Source: Autumnicola patrickiae (GTDB lineage: Bacteria; Bacteroidota; Bacteroidia; Flavobacteriales; Flavobacteriaceae). Taken from it: a stretch of DNA of 64,000 nt. Numbering within the stretch: the first letter of the stretch is position 1; each line of letters starts with the position of its first letter. Positions 26,275 through 34,307 of the stretch are shown piece after piece. The DNA lies in NCBI RefSeq assembly GCF_031846525.1, contig NZ_JAVRHM010000001.1:248001-312000 (forward strand), read 5' to 3'. Both the position numbers and the translations under genes were made by a program. The notes under the pieces were generated by a model. That model was given only the letters and a program-made list of their open reading frames with translations. It did no database searches and was not told where the DNA came from.

Positions 26275-27507
26275 ATGAACAATCAAGACCTTTTAGCTGT
26301 AGCCGAAGAATTTGGAAGTCCGGTTTATGTATATGATGCTGAAAAAATCATCTCACAATACAACCGGTTAACCAGTGCTTTTAATGTAGAAAAACTGCGT
26401 ATTCACTACGCTGTAAAAGCACTTTCCAATATTTCTATTCTGAAGCTTCTAAACTCCCTTGGCTGCGGACTCGATACCGTGTCTGTCCAGGAAGTAAAGT
26501 TAGGTCTTGAAGCCGGCGTAGATCCTTCCCGCATTATCTACACCCCTAACGGCGTTTCATTGGAAGAAATTGAACAGGTTGCCGCCCTGGGAGCGCAAAT
26601 CAATATCGATAATTTGTCCATTTTAGAACAATTCGGGACCAGACATCCAGATACTCCGGTTTGTATCAGGATAAATCCTCACGTAATGGCAGGCGGAAAT
26701 TCTAAAATTTCAGTTGGTCACATCGACTCGAAATTTGGCATTTCTATACATCAAATGCCGCACCTGCTTAGAATTGTTGAAAACACCGGGATGAATATTA
26801 ACGGCATCCATATGCATACCGGAAGTGATATCCTGGACATCGGTGTGTTTTTACATGCTTCAGAAATTCTTTTTGATGCTGCCAGGAATTTTAAAGATCT
26901 CGAATTCCTCGATTTTGGCAGCGGATTCAAAGTTCCGTACAAAGAAGGAGATATCGAGACAGATATTGAAGATCTTGGAGCCCAGCTTACTTCAAAATTT
27001 GAAGCATTCTGCAAAGAATATGGCAGGGAACTTACTTTGGCTTTCGAACCGGGCAAATATCTGGTGAGCGAGTCCGGGAAATTCCTCGCACGGGTAAATG
27101 TAATTAAACAAACTACTTCAACCGTATTTGCAGGAGTCGATACAGGTTTTAACCACCTTATCCGCCCCATGTTTTATGGATCCCATCATCATATCACCAA
27201 TATTTCGAATCCTGAAGGTAAAGAACGGTTTTACTCTGTGGTAGGTTACATTTGCGAAACAGATACTTTTGCCAGCAACAGGCGCATCTCTGAAATTACC
27301 GAAGGTGATATTCTAGCCTTTAGCAATGCCGGGGCTTACAGTTATTCTATGTCCAGTAATTTCAATTCCAGGTACCGCCCCGCAGAAGTGTTGTGGTACA
27401 AAGGCGAAGCGCATCTCATCAGAAAAAGAGAAACTTTTGAAGACCTTATTAAACATCAGGTTCCCGTAAATCTTGATCTTAACGTGGAAAGCGCACAGTC
27501 TTCATAG
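26275..27507 (+). CDS. lysA: Diaminopimelate decarboxylase
   Basis: Converts meso-diaminopimelate to lysine (PLP, fold type III). 410 aa from ATG 26275. The PLP lysine is in RIHYAVKALSN, the glycine-rich loop in FLDFGSGFKVPY, EPGKYLV and the substrate-side CETDTFA and AGAYSYSMSSNFNSR are present. A longer frame from TTG 26200 is rejected because it crosses the promoter. No other lysine genes are near. A repeat copy lies 19 bases after the stop. Confidence 0.95.
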   Translation: MNNQDLLAVAEEFGSPVYVYDAEKIISQYNRLTSAFNVEKLRIHYAVKALSNISILKLLNSLGCGLDTVSVQEVKLGLEAGVDPSRIIYTPNGVSLEEIEQVAALGAQINIDNLSILEQFGTRHPDTPVCIRINPHVMAGGNSKISVGHIDSKFGISIHQMPHLLRIVENTGMNINGIHMHTGSDILDIGVFLHASEILFDAARNFKDLEFLDFGSGFKVPYKEGDIETDIEDLGAQLTSKFEAFCKEYGRELTLAFEPGKYLVSESGKFLARVNVIKQTTSTVFAGVDTGFNHLIRPMFYGSHHHITNISNPEGKERFYSVVGYICETDTFASNRRISEITEGDILAFSNAGAYSYSMSSNFNSRYRPAEVLWYKGEAHLIRKRETFEDLIKHQVPVNLDLNVESAQSS

Positions 27508-27525
27508 GCCATGCGTTATACTGTA

Positions 27526-27544
27526 GATCGATAATTGGCATTTT
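27526..27544 (-). repeat. Interspersed repeat copy c
   Basis: On minus: AAAATGCCAATTATCGATC, exact core match. It lies 19 bases after the lysA stop, in opposite sense to lysA. Confidence 0.8.
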
Positions 27545-27595
27545 AGAGCAGTCACTTTTTTCGTTTAGCTCCTGCAAGTTTATTTACTTGTCATA

Positions 27596-27623
27596 CCTAC
27601 AAGGTTCAAAAAAACCTTGCAGG
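27596..27623. repeat. Intergenic hairpin CCTACAAGGTT/AACCTTGCAGG
   Basis: Ten of eleven positions pair around a short A-rich loop. It has no T-run on plus. Palindromes built on CCTGCAAGGTT are a familiar intergenic type in Flavobacteria (from memory). Confidence 0.6.
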
Positions 27624-27815
27624 AATAAATAATTCATAAAAATCATCTCGTTTCCTGCTGCAGACCAATATTTGACGGAAAAAGTCTATTTAAATTATTT
27701 TTTCTAAAGATTTCGCTGTTCTACAGCTCTCTTTCAGCTGGAAACCCTTCAGTTTTAATAAAATACTAACCTTTTTCTTTACAGCTATTCAGTATCTTAA
27801 TGAAAAATACTGAAA

Positions 27816-28712
27816 ATGAGCTACAAACTTGAAAAACAGGAAGACCTTCAGGAAAACATCAACAGAATTGCTTCCGAAGAAATTGATGCCTGCCTTACTT
27901 CTCTTAAAAAGGCAGAAATTCATGAAGCGGTTCATGACATTCGAAAACGCCTGAAGAAGCTCCGCGCCCTCGCCAGGCTTGTACGGGACGAGATGGGAGA
28001 AAAGAAATATAAAAAAATCAATATTTACTTTCGGGATCTTGGCCGGGAACTGTCACCCGTCAGGGATCTTACCGCTCATATGGAAACTGTGGATATGCTG
28101 AAGGAAAGGTACGGCGATCATGTTTATGTGAAATTTTTTGATAGCATTAAACAGGAGTTGGAGAAAGAACGGGATACGGTCGCAGAAGAGCTTCAGGAAA
28201 AAGATTTCTTTTCACAATATCTTGTAGAAAAATTGGAAAAAGCAAAGGAGAAACTGGAAGAATGGCCAGTAAAATCTTTAGATATTGCTGTAATTCTTCC
28301 CAGTCTGGAAAGGGTTTATTCAAGGGGAGCCAACGCTTTGGAGGATGCCTATGCCAATCCCAATTCAGAAACTTTTCATGAATGGCGAAAAAGGGCAAAA
28401 TACCTATGGCACCAAAGTGAACTGCTTCAGGATGTATGGCCCGAAATGTTTAAAACCCTGGAATCAGAAATTCATATTCTCGCTGATTATTTAGGTGATG
28501 ACCACAATCTTATGGTTTTGGATGAAAAATTACTGAATACCGACTTCAATTTTAAGGATGAGAAGCAAAAGGAAATGATTCATGCTTTAATTAAAGAATA
28601 CAGCGACCATTTACGGACAAATGCTGAACTTCACGGAGCGTTAATTTATGCTGAAAAACCAAAAGCCTTTAAAAAACGTATAAAAAAGTATGTAAGGGTA
28701 AATTGGAATTAA
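27816..28712 (+). CDS. CHAD-domain protein
   Basis: A 298-aa basic/helical protein of the CHAD family (conserved His and charged helices), known elsewhere to bind inorganic polyphosphate. The two CHAD halves are recognised by EIHEAVHDIRKRLKKLRALARLVR and FHEWRKRAKYLWHQSELL, with LGDDHNLMVLDEKL near the end. It lacks the CYTH phosphatase domain often fused to CHAD. The 2H phosphoesterase gene begins 15 bases later, so they likely share an mRNA. Confidence 0.9.
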   Translation: MSYKLEKQEDLQENINRIASEEIDACLTSLKKAEIHEAVHDIRKRLKKLRALARLVRDEMGEKKYKKINIYFRDLGRELSPVRDLTAHMETVDMLKERYGDHVYVKFFDSIKQELEKERDTVAEELQEKDFFSQYLVEKLEKAKEKLEEWPVKSLDIAVILPSLERVYSRGANALEDAYANPNSETFHEWRKRAKYLWHQSELLQDVWPEMFKTLESEIHILADYLGDDHNLMVLDEKLLNTDFNFKDEKQKEMIHALIKEYSDHLRTNAELHGALIYAEKPKAFKKRIKKYVRVNWN

Positions 28713-28727
28713 AACTATAGCCCAGAA

Positions 28728-29276
28728 ATGACCAAAAATAAGGCACCTCTTTATTTTATTGCTCTTGTTCCCGATGCTGAACTGGAAAAACAAGTACGTG
28801 AATTAAAAGAAGAAATTAAAGAAAAGTATAACTCTGAAAAAGCCCTACGATTACCTGCTCATATCACGCTTCAGATTCCGTTTAATATGAATGAGGAAAA
28901 TGAAGATGTTCTAACCGAAGCTTTACAGCAAGTGGCCAACAAAGCCGATGCCCAAAAATTGCAATTATCGGGCTTTGGTAATTTCTCCGGTCGGGTAATT
29001 TACATAGATGTCTCCAATCCAGGGCCGGTTGTAGAATTACATAAAAAAGTTCAGGAAGCCCTATCTGCCATTATTCATATAGATAAAAAGAAATCAGAGA
29101 TACATCCTCATATTACTATTGCAACCCGCGACCTTAGCCGGAAAGAATTTCAAAAAGCCTGGCCTGAGTTTAAGGAGCGAATGTTTAAGGCTTCTTTTGT
29201 TGCAAATAGTTTTACGCTGTTTAAACACAACGGAAAAACCTGGGATGTACTGAAAAAGTTCAGCCTGGACGGATAA
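28728..29276 (+). CDS. 2H phosphoesterase (2'-5' RNA ligase-like)
   Basis: A 182-aa protein with both HxT/S signature motifs of the 2H superfamily, His45-Ile-Thr47 (PAHITLQ) and His128-Ile-Thr130 (HPHITIA). Such proteins hydrolyse or ligate 2',3'- or 2',5'-phosphodiesters of RNA or nucleotides; the substrate is unknown. It follows the CHAD gene by 15 bases. No signal peptide. Confidence 0.88.
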   Translation: MTKNKAPLYFIALVPDAELEKQVRELKEEIKEKYNSEKALRLPAHITLQIPFNMNEENEDVLTEALQQVANKADAQKLQLSGFGNFSGRVIYIDVSNPGPVVELHKKVQEALSAIIHIDKKKSEIHPHITIATRDLSRKEFQKAWPEFKERMFKASFVANSFTLFKHNGKTWDVLKKFSLDG

Positions 29277-29355
29277 CCAAACAAATAAAATTTGGCCTGT
29301 TCTTAAGTTTTACAAATTTTACAGATATATTAGCGTTTCCACCTTTATATTTAAA

Positions 29356-30150
29356 ATGATTAACATGTTTAAACCTACCCTAGCTTTTTTATTCTTGTTA
29401 CTCTTAACAACTTTTTCCAATGCACAGGAACAGAATCAGGATCAGGAGTTTTACCAGCTTAAAATTTATCATTTCGAAGATGAAGCACAGGTAGAGCGAA
29501 CAGATGATTATTTAAAAAACGCATATTTACCTGCTTTAAAGGAGACGGGAATTCAAAACACCGGCGTTTTTAAACCACACGAGAACGGTAAAAACGACAG
29601 CATTAAAAAAACGTATGTTTTGATCCCTTTTCAATCTCTTGAACAATGGGAAAGTATCAATGAAGAACTTGGGAAGAATGAGAATTTTCTAAAAAAAGCA
29701 GAAGATTTCATAAATTCAGATTACAAGGATACGCCATACCTTCGGTTTGAATCCACCCTGCTAAAAGCTTTTGAAGATATGCCGCAAATGGAGGCTTCAG
29801 CTTTAGAAGGACCCCGGGAAGACAGAGTATATGAATTAAGAAGTTATGAATCTCCAACAGAAACTCTTTTTCAGAATAAGGTGGATATGTTTAACGACGG
29901 GGAAGTGGAGATCTTTGATGAACTTGGTTTTAATGCTGTATTTTACGCAGAAGTAATTTCGGGTCCAGATATGCCCAATCTTATGTATATGACTACTTTT
30001 CCCGATAAAGAAAGCCGTGACGAGCACTGGAAACAATTTGGCGAAGCCCCGGCCTGGAAGAAACTAAGCTCAAAACCTGAATATCCTCCATATAACGTTT
30101 CCCATGCAGATATCCTATTTTTGTATCCAACAGAATATTCAGATTACTAA
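29356..30150 (+). CDS. Secreted NIPSNAP-family protein
   Basis: A 264-aa protein with a signal peptide (LAFLFLLLLTTFSNAQ) and two NIPSNAP ferredoxin-like domains (FYQLKIYHFEDEAQVERTDDYLKNAYLPALKETG and DRVYELRSYESPTETLFQNKVDMFN). NIPSNAP proteins have no established chemistry in bacteria. It begins 79 bases after the 2H gene; the pentapeptide gene follows 17 bases later. Confidence 0.87.
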   Translation: MINMFKPTLAFLFLLLLTTFSNAQEQNQDQEFYQLKIYHFEDEAQVERTDDYLKNAYLPALKETGIQNTGVFKPHENGKNDSIKKTYVLIPFQSLEQWESINEELGKNENFLKKAEDFINSDYKDTPYLRFESTLLKAFEDMPQMEASALEGPREDRVYELRSYESPTETLFQNKVDMFNDGEVEIFDELGFNAVFYAEVISGPDMPNLMYMTTFPDKESRDEHWKQFGEAPAWKKLSSKPEYPPYNVSHADILFLYPTEYSDY

Positions 30151-30167
30151 TTTTCTGATTGACAATT

Positions 30168-30737
30168 ATGGATGATAATTACGCCGCAGATCAGGAATTT
30201 ACAAACCTGAACTTTAAAAGTGAAAAATTAATTCCAGAGTACGAAAATTGTCATTTTAAAGGCTGCACTTTATCCAATTTAAACTTGGGAGGAATTATAT
30301 TTTCGGAATGTGAATTTGAAGACTGCGACTTCAGTTCTTCCACATTAAAAGGAACTTCTTTTAGGGACTGCAGCTTCAGAAATTGCAAACTTTTGGGCCT
30401 TAGGTTTGAAGAATGCAGTGATTTTTTGCTTTCCTTCAGTTTTGAATCCTGCGACCTTAGTTTTTCATCCTTTTTTCAGCTAAAAATCAAGAAAATCCAG
30501 TTTTTGAACAGCAAACTTGAGCAGGTAGAGTTCTCTGGAGCAGATCTTACCGGAGCAAATTTTGCTGGTGCCAATCTTAGCAATGCCAGCTTCAGAAACT
30601 CCATTTTAGAAGGTGCCGATTTTCGTAAATCTGACAATATCTCCCTGGATCCTGAACACAACAGGCTGAAAAATGCCAAATTTTCCCTTGAAAACTTACC
30701 CGGGCTTTTATCGAAGTATGCCCTAAAGATTTCCTAA
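30168..30737 (+). CDS. Pentapeptide-repeat protein
   Basis: A 189-aa protein built mainly of A(D/N)LxN/F-type pentapeptides (FKGCTLSNLNLGG, CEFEDCDFSSSTL, GADLTGANFAGANL, SNASFRNSILEGADF), which form a right-handed quadrilateral beta-helix. Such proteins range from DNA-gyrase protection to unknown. The ATG at 30168 is preferred to a TTG three codons upstream. It is rich in Cys, and the repeats carry no catalytic residue. Confidence 0.88.
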   Translation: MDDNYAADQEFTNLNFKSEKLIPEYENCHFKGCTLSNLNLGGIIFSECEFEDCDFSSSTLKGTSFRDCSFRNCKLLGLRFEECSDFLLSFSFESCDLSFSSFFQLKIKKIQFLNSKLEQVEFSGADLTGANFAGANLSNASFRNSILEGADFRKSDNISLDPEHNRLKNAKFSLENLPGLLSKYALKIS

Positions 30738-30812
30738 AAAGTGGCATTTCTTTTATAAAATATACCTAATGTATTAGCAAGTTAGCAAAGCCTTGCGTAA
30801 CATTGTCCGCTA

Positions 30813-30820
30813 TATTTTTG
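30813..30820 (+). promoter_or_regulatory. -7 box before the Nudix gene
   Basis: TATTTTTG. The longest frame would begin at TTG 30803, upstream of this box; GTG 30845 is therefore the likely start. Confidence 0.5.
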
Positions 30821-30844
30821 GACGAAAACGAAATAGATACCAGC

Positions 30845-31465
30845 GTGAGCGAAAAAATAAAAATAAAAAAGACAGAAGTGCTATCAAACAGATGGGCTTT
30901 GCTAAACGAAATCACCTATAATTACCAGAGAAGGGATGGCTCCTGGGAAGTACAAAACCGGGAAGCCTATGACAGGGGTGACGGCGCCTGCATCCTCCTA
31001 TATAACAGGTGCACAAAAAAAGTAATTCTCACAAGGCAGTTCCGTTTACCTACATATCTTAACAATAATCCTGGCGGAATGATGATAGAAGCCTGCGCAG
31101 GGCTTTTAGATAAAGATTATCCTGAAGCATGCATTATTAAAGAAACGGAAGAGGAAACGGGCTATAGAATCCCTAAAGCAGAAAAAATTTTTGATTCCTA
31201 CATGTCCCCTGGATCTGTCACAGAGCTTATCCACTTCTTCATTGGCGAATATTCTGAAGATATGAAAGTAAGCGAAGGTGGCGGACTCAAGGAAGAGCAG
31301 GAAGATATCGAAGTACTGGAAATAGATTTTGAGGAAGCTTATGCTAAAATAGCAAAAGGGGAAATCAAGGATGGTAAAACCATAATGCTCCTTCAGCATA
31401 TGAAAATTAATGATTTCATTAATAATACTGTTGAGACAGAGCTAGTGCAGGAACAAGAAAGTTAA
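30845..31465 (+). CDS. nudK: Nudix hydrolase, NudK (GDP-mannose pyrophosphatase)-like
   Basis: A 206-aa Nudix enzyme that should hydrolyse GDP-mannose or ADP-ribose type nucleotide sugars. The region ACAGLLDKDYPEACIIKE then TEEETGYRI matches the NudK form of the Nudix box with its two-residue insertion. MSPGSVTELIHFFIGEY and the C-terminal DFEEAYAKIAKGEIKDGKT also fit. GTG 30845 gives the family-like start MSEKIKIKKTEVLS; the longer frame from 30803 starts upstream of the promoter box. Confidence 0.87.
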   Translation: MSEKIKIKKTEVLSNRWALLNEITYNYQRRDGSWEVQNREAYDRGDGACILLYNRCTKKVILTRQFRLPTYLNNNPGGMMIEACAGLLDKDYPEACIIKETEEETGYRIPKAEKIFDSYMSPGSVTELIHFFIGEYSEDMKVSEGGGLKEEQEDIEVLEIDFEEAYAKIAKGEIKDGKTIMLLQHMKINDFINNTVETELVQEQES

Positions 31466-31543
31466 TCTCTGGTCTTCCTTTAACGAATTCTTAATTAAGT
31501 AAACTTAAGTTCTTTTGTATCTTCATCAAAAAAATAGTTAAAG

Positions 31544-32632
31544 ATGACAAAAGGTAAAAAGTTTCTCCTGTATCCGGCAGTTTTTATTGTTGGCACCTAT
31601 TTTTTATTTCTTGGACTCAACAAGGGACAGGCTTTTTTATCTCCTTTTTTAACAGCTGTAATTCTGGCACTTTTAATGCTTCCTCTCGCGAGGATTATGG
31701 AGCGTAAGATAAGCCGCTCTGCAGCATCACTTTTAAGCGCCTTTCTCATCTTTCTGGTTTCAGTAGGTTTTCTGGCTTTAGTTTCTTTTCAGCTCAAAAA
31801 TTTTGTGGAACAATGGCCGGATATTAAAGAAACCATGGAACCCAAAATTGAGCAGGTTAAGAATTTTGTACTGGAAAATACTCCTTTAAAAGAAGAGCAG
31901 CTTAAAACTTCCGGATCAGAATCGGAAAACTCTTCTGAAAGTAGTCTTCCCTTTGTAGGAGGATCAAACCAGGATTCTGGAAAACAGGCCGCAAGTTTTC
32001 TCAGCAGCCTCATGGGCGCCATTGGCGATTATCTGCTTACTTTTATTTATATATTCTTTCTCCTTAATTACAGGCACAAATTAAAAATGTTTATTCTTCA
32101 TTTATTTCCTGGAGAAAAGCGACAAAAAGTGAGAGAAGTAGTCACCAGGTGCATGAAGGTGGCACCACAATATTTAATAGGAAGATTAATGTTAATTGCA
32201 TTTTTGGCAGTTCTATATTCTGTAGGACTGGGTATTTCCGGGGTTGATAATTTCATCCTGATTAGTATTTTAGCAGCTTTCTTGAGTTTAATTCCATACA
32301 TTGGCAATATAATAGGTCTCGCCATGGCAATGGCTTTTGGCTATCTTACCTCGGGGGAAACCGGTATTTTAATTGGAGTGATAATTACTTTTAGCATTGC
32401 TCAATTCCTGGAAAGTTATGTTTTAGAACCATACGTGGTGGGTGATCGTGTTAATCTACATCCATTTGTAGTCATCCTGGTCGTAGTAATAGGAAATATG
32501 GTTTGGGGAATATTGGGAATGGTGCTTGCCATCCCGATTATGGCAATAGTTGCAGTAATTTTACTTCATATTCCGGCTTTAAAGCACTTCGGAATTTTGC
32601 TTAGTAAAGAACCTTTCCCAGAGGATAAATAA
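31544..32632 (+). CDS. AI-2E-family transporter
   Basis: A 362-aa membrane protein with about eight helices of the AI-2E (PerM/YdgG) family. Signature regions are FFLLNYRHKLKMFI, FLSLIPYIGNIIGLAMA, YLTSGETGILIG and VLEPYVVGDRVNLHPFVVILVV. A polar Ser/Glu-rich loop (about residues 110-145) lies between helices 3 and 4. The autoinducer-export role is family folklore; real substrates vary. Confidence 0.9.
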   Translation: MTKGKKFLLYPAVFIVGTYFLFLGLNKGQAFLSPFLTAVILALLMLPLARIMERKISRSAASLLSAFLIFLVSVGFLALVSFQLKNFVEQWPDIKETMEPKIEQVKNFVLENTPLKEEQLKTSGSESENSSESSLPFVGGSNQDSGKQAASFLSSLMGAIGDYLLTFIYIFFLLNYRHKLKMFILHLFPGEKRQKVREVVTRCMKVAPQYLIGRLMLIAFLAVLYSVGLGISGVDNFILISILAAFLSLIPYIGNIIGLAMAMAFGYLTSGETGILIGVIITFSIAQFLESYVLEPYVVGDRVNLHPFVVILVVVIGNMVWGILGMVLAIPIMAIVAVILLHIPALKHFGILLSKEPFPEDK

Positions 32633-32713
32633 GTAGTTTCCCCACTACAGAAGAAGCAGTTTTCCTTCTGGATTATGTACCTTGCGCCAAAATTTCTCAT
32701 CCCTTTTTGGCAA

Positions 32714-33607
32714 ATGGAAAGCAGCAAACAAACAGCAATTAACACTACCTATCTTAGCATTTTGGGTAATGTACTGCTCGCAATTGCCAAGGGGATTACA
32801 GGCATATTTGGCAATTCTTACGCTCTTATTGCAGATGCCATAGAATCTACCACAGATGTTTTTGCTTCTGTTTTAGTCCTCTTCGGAATAAAATATTCTA
32901 CCAAACCAGCAGACGAAAACCATCCCTACGGACATGGAAAGGCAGAGCCGCTAATAACCTTTGCCGTAGTAGGTTTTCTATTAATTTCTGCTACCATTAT
33001 TGCTTACGAAAGCATAATTAATATACAGACTCCGCATAAAGTTCCTGAAAAATACACATTGATTGTTCTGGGAATTATAGTGATTATTAAAGAACTTTTT
33101 TATCGTTTTGTATCTAAAAAAAGTGACGCCACCAACAGCACCTCTTTAAAAGCAGATGCCTGGCACCATCGTAGTGATGCTATTACTTCACTAATGGCTT
33201 TTATTGGCATTTCCATTGCTATTTATATGGGTAAGGGTTATGAAAATGCAGATGATTGGGCGGCTTTACTGGCTTCTGGATTTATCGTTTATAATGCATT
33301 TTTAATTTTTCGTCCTGCACTTAGCGAAATAATGGACGAACATCTTTACGATGACTTTATTGAAGAAATACGATTGGCTTCAGAAAATGTGGAAGGGGTG
33401 ATCGCCATTGAGAAGTGTTTTGTGAGAAAAGCCGGCCTATTTTTTCATATAGATCTCCATCTAATTGTGAAAGGTGATATTTCGGTTACTAAAGGCCATG
33501 CTATTGCTCATGACCTGAAGAATAAGTTGCAGGAGAAATTTCCTGAAATTTCTGATGTACTAATCCATGTAGAACCGCATCATCAATATCCGGCAAGTCC
33601 GCAGTGA
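32714..33607 (+). CDS. Cation diffusion facilitator
   Basis: A 297-aa CDF metal/H+ antiporter with six helices (ALIADAIESTTDVFAS, metal-binding Asp pair, and SLKADAWHHRSDAITS, His/Asp pair). The C-terminal cytoplasmic domain is present (VEGVIAIEKCFVRKAGLFFHIDLHLIV). It could carry zinc, iron, manganese or cobalt. The start at ATG 32714 (MESSKQTAINTTYLS) looks like other members; an ATG at 32675 would add 13 atypical residues. Confidence 0.9.
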   Translation: MESSKQTAINTTYLSILGNVLLAIAKGITGIFGNSYALIADAIESTTDVFASVLVLFGIKYSTKPADENHPYGHGKAEPLITFAVVGFLLISATIIAYESIINIQTPHKVPEKYTLIVLGIIVIIKELFYRFVSKKSDATNSTSLKADAWHHRSDAITSLMAFIGISIAIYMGKGYENADDWAALLASGFIVYNAFLIFRPALSEIMDEHLYDDFIEEIRLASENVEGVIAIEKCFVRKAGLFFHIDLHLIVKGDISVTKGHAIAHDLKNKLQEKFPEISDVLIHVEPHHQYPASPQ

Positions 33608-33762
33608 TTTTTGGACCTTGATTCGTTGTTATAAAATTTCAAAAGATGATCCAGATTATTTTCTGAAGCCACCTTTCAGAAACTATAACAAAATTTAAAT
33701 TTTTGTTAGGAGCCTCCCGAAAATATGTTTGTTACATAGAAATGATTTAAAAACTAAAAATC

Positions 33763-34122
33763 ATGAAAAAATATATCAGTTTCTTAGTAGTAACTTTCTT
33801 TATAATTTGCAGCTTTTCCTGTAGCAATGACGACGATGTAACTGAAGAAGAAACAGCCAGATATGATCTGGTAGTTAATAATGAGACCGAAAGTGAGATT
33901 GTAATTTATATAAACAACACTGCAGACACACGCGGATTCGTAAATAACGGAATGATTGATGCCGGCGGGGAAGCAATTGTCATCGATCTTGAAGCTGAAG
34001 CCCCTTATCTCTTAAGGGCAGTGAATAGTGGCGAAGATCTCGAAGATTTTTTCTTTGAACTTCCTTTTTCTTATGAAGAATCAGAAGGACCAACTATTAT
34101 TATTAATTCCCCGCAGCTTTAA
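33763..34122 (+). CDS. Small lipoprotein with surface-export signal
   Basis: A 119-aa lipoprotein of unknown function. Signal peptide and lipobox (ICSFSC, Cys at about residue 20) followed directly by SNDDDVTEEE, a strong acidic export-like sequence. The mature domain is about 90 residues with no Cys (DLVVNNETESEIVIYINNTADTRGFVNNG). No enzymatic motif seen. Confidence 0.75.
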   Translation: MKKYISFLVVTFFIICSFSCSNDDDVTEEETARYDLVVNNETESEIVIYINNTADTRGFVNNGMIDAGGEAIVIDLEAEAPYLLRAVNSGEDLEDFFFELPFSYEESEGPTIIINSPQL

Positions 34123-34307
34123 GTCACTTTTATTATAACAAGTTCTTCCAGGTTTCTACTGAAAGACTATAGTTTTGTAGCGTTTTAGATTAACCTACAC
34201 ACTTTAACTAGTAAGAGATATGCCTCCTTCTTTTCCAAAACTGAGGTTAAAACTTTATCTATGGTAGTAAATTGTATTAATTTGGCTCAGGAATCATGAC
34301 ATAGCCT

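Larger units (their letters stand above)
27508..27815. other. Intergenic region with repeats, lysA to CHAD
   Basis: A 308-base gap without a coding frame I would support. It holds one interspersed-repeat copy (27526-27544) and a hairpin (27596-27623). The last 100 bases before the CHAD gene are AT-rich with no clear promoter match. Confidence 0.7.

Noticed and set aside
30157..30177. TTGACAATTATGGATGA at the start of the pentapeptide gene resembles the repeat core
   Set aside because: It lacks the ATG and CGATC parts and belongs to a normal gene start; the match is likely chance.
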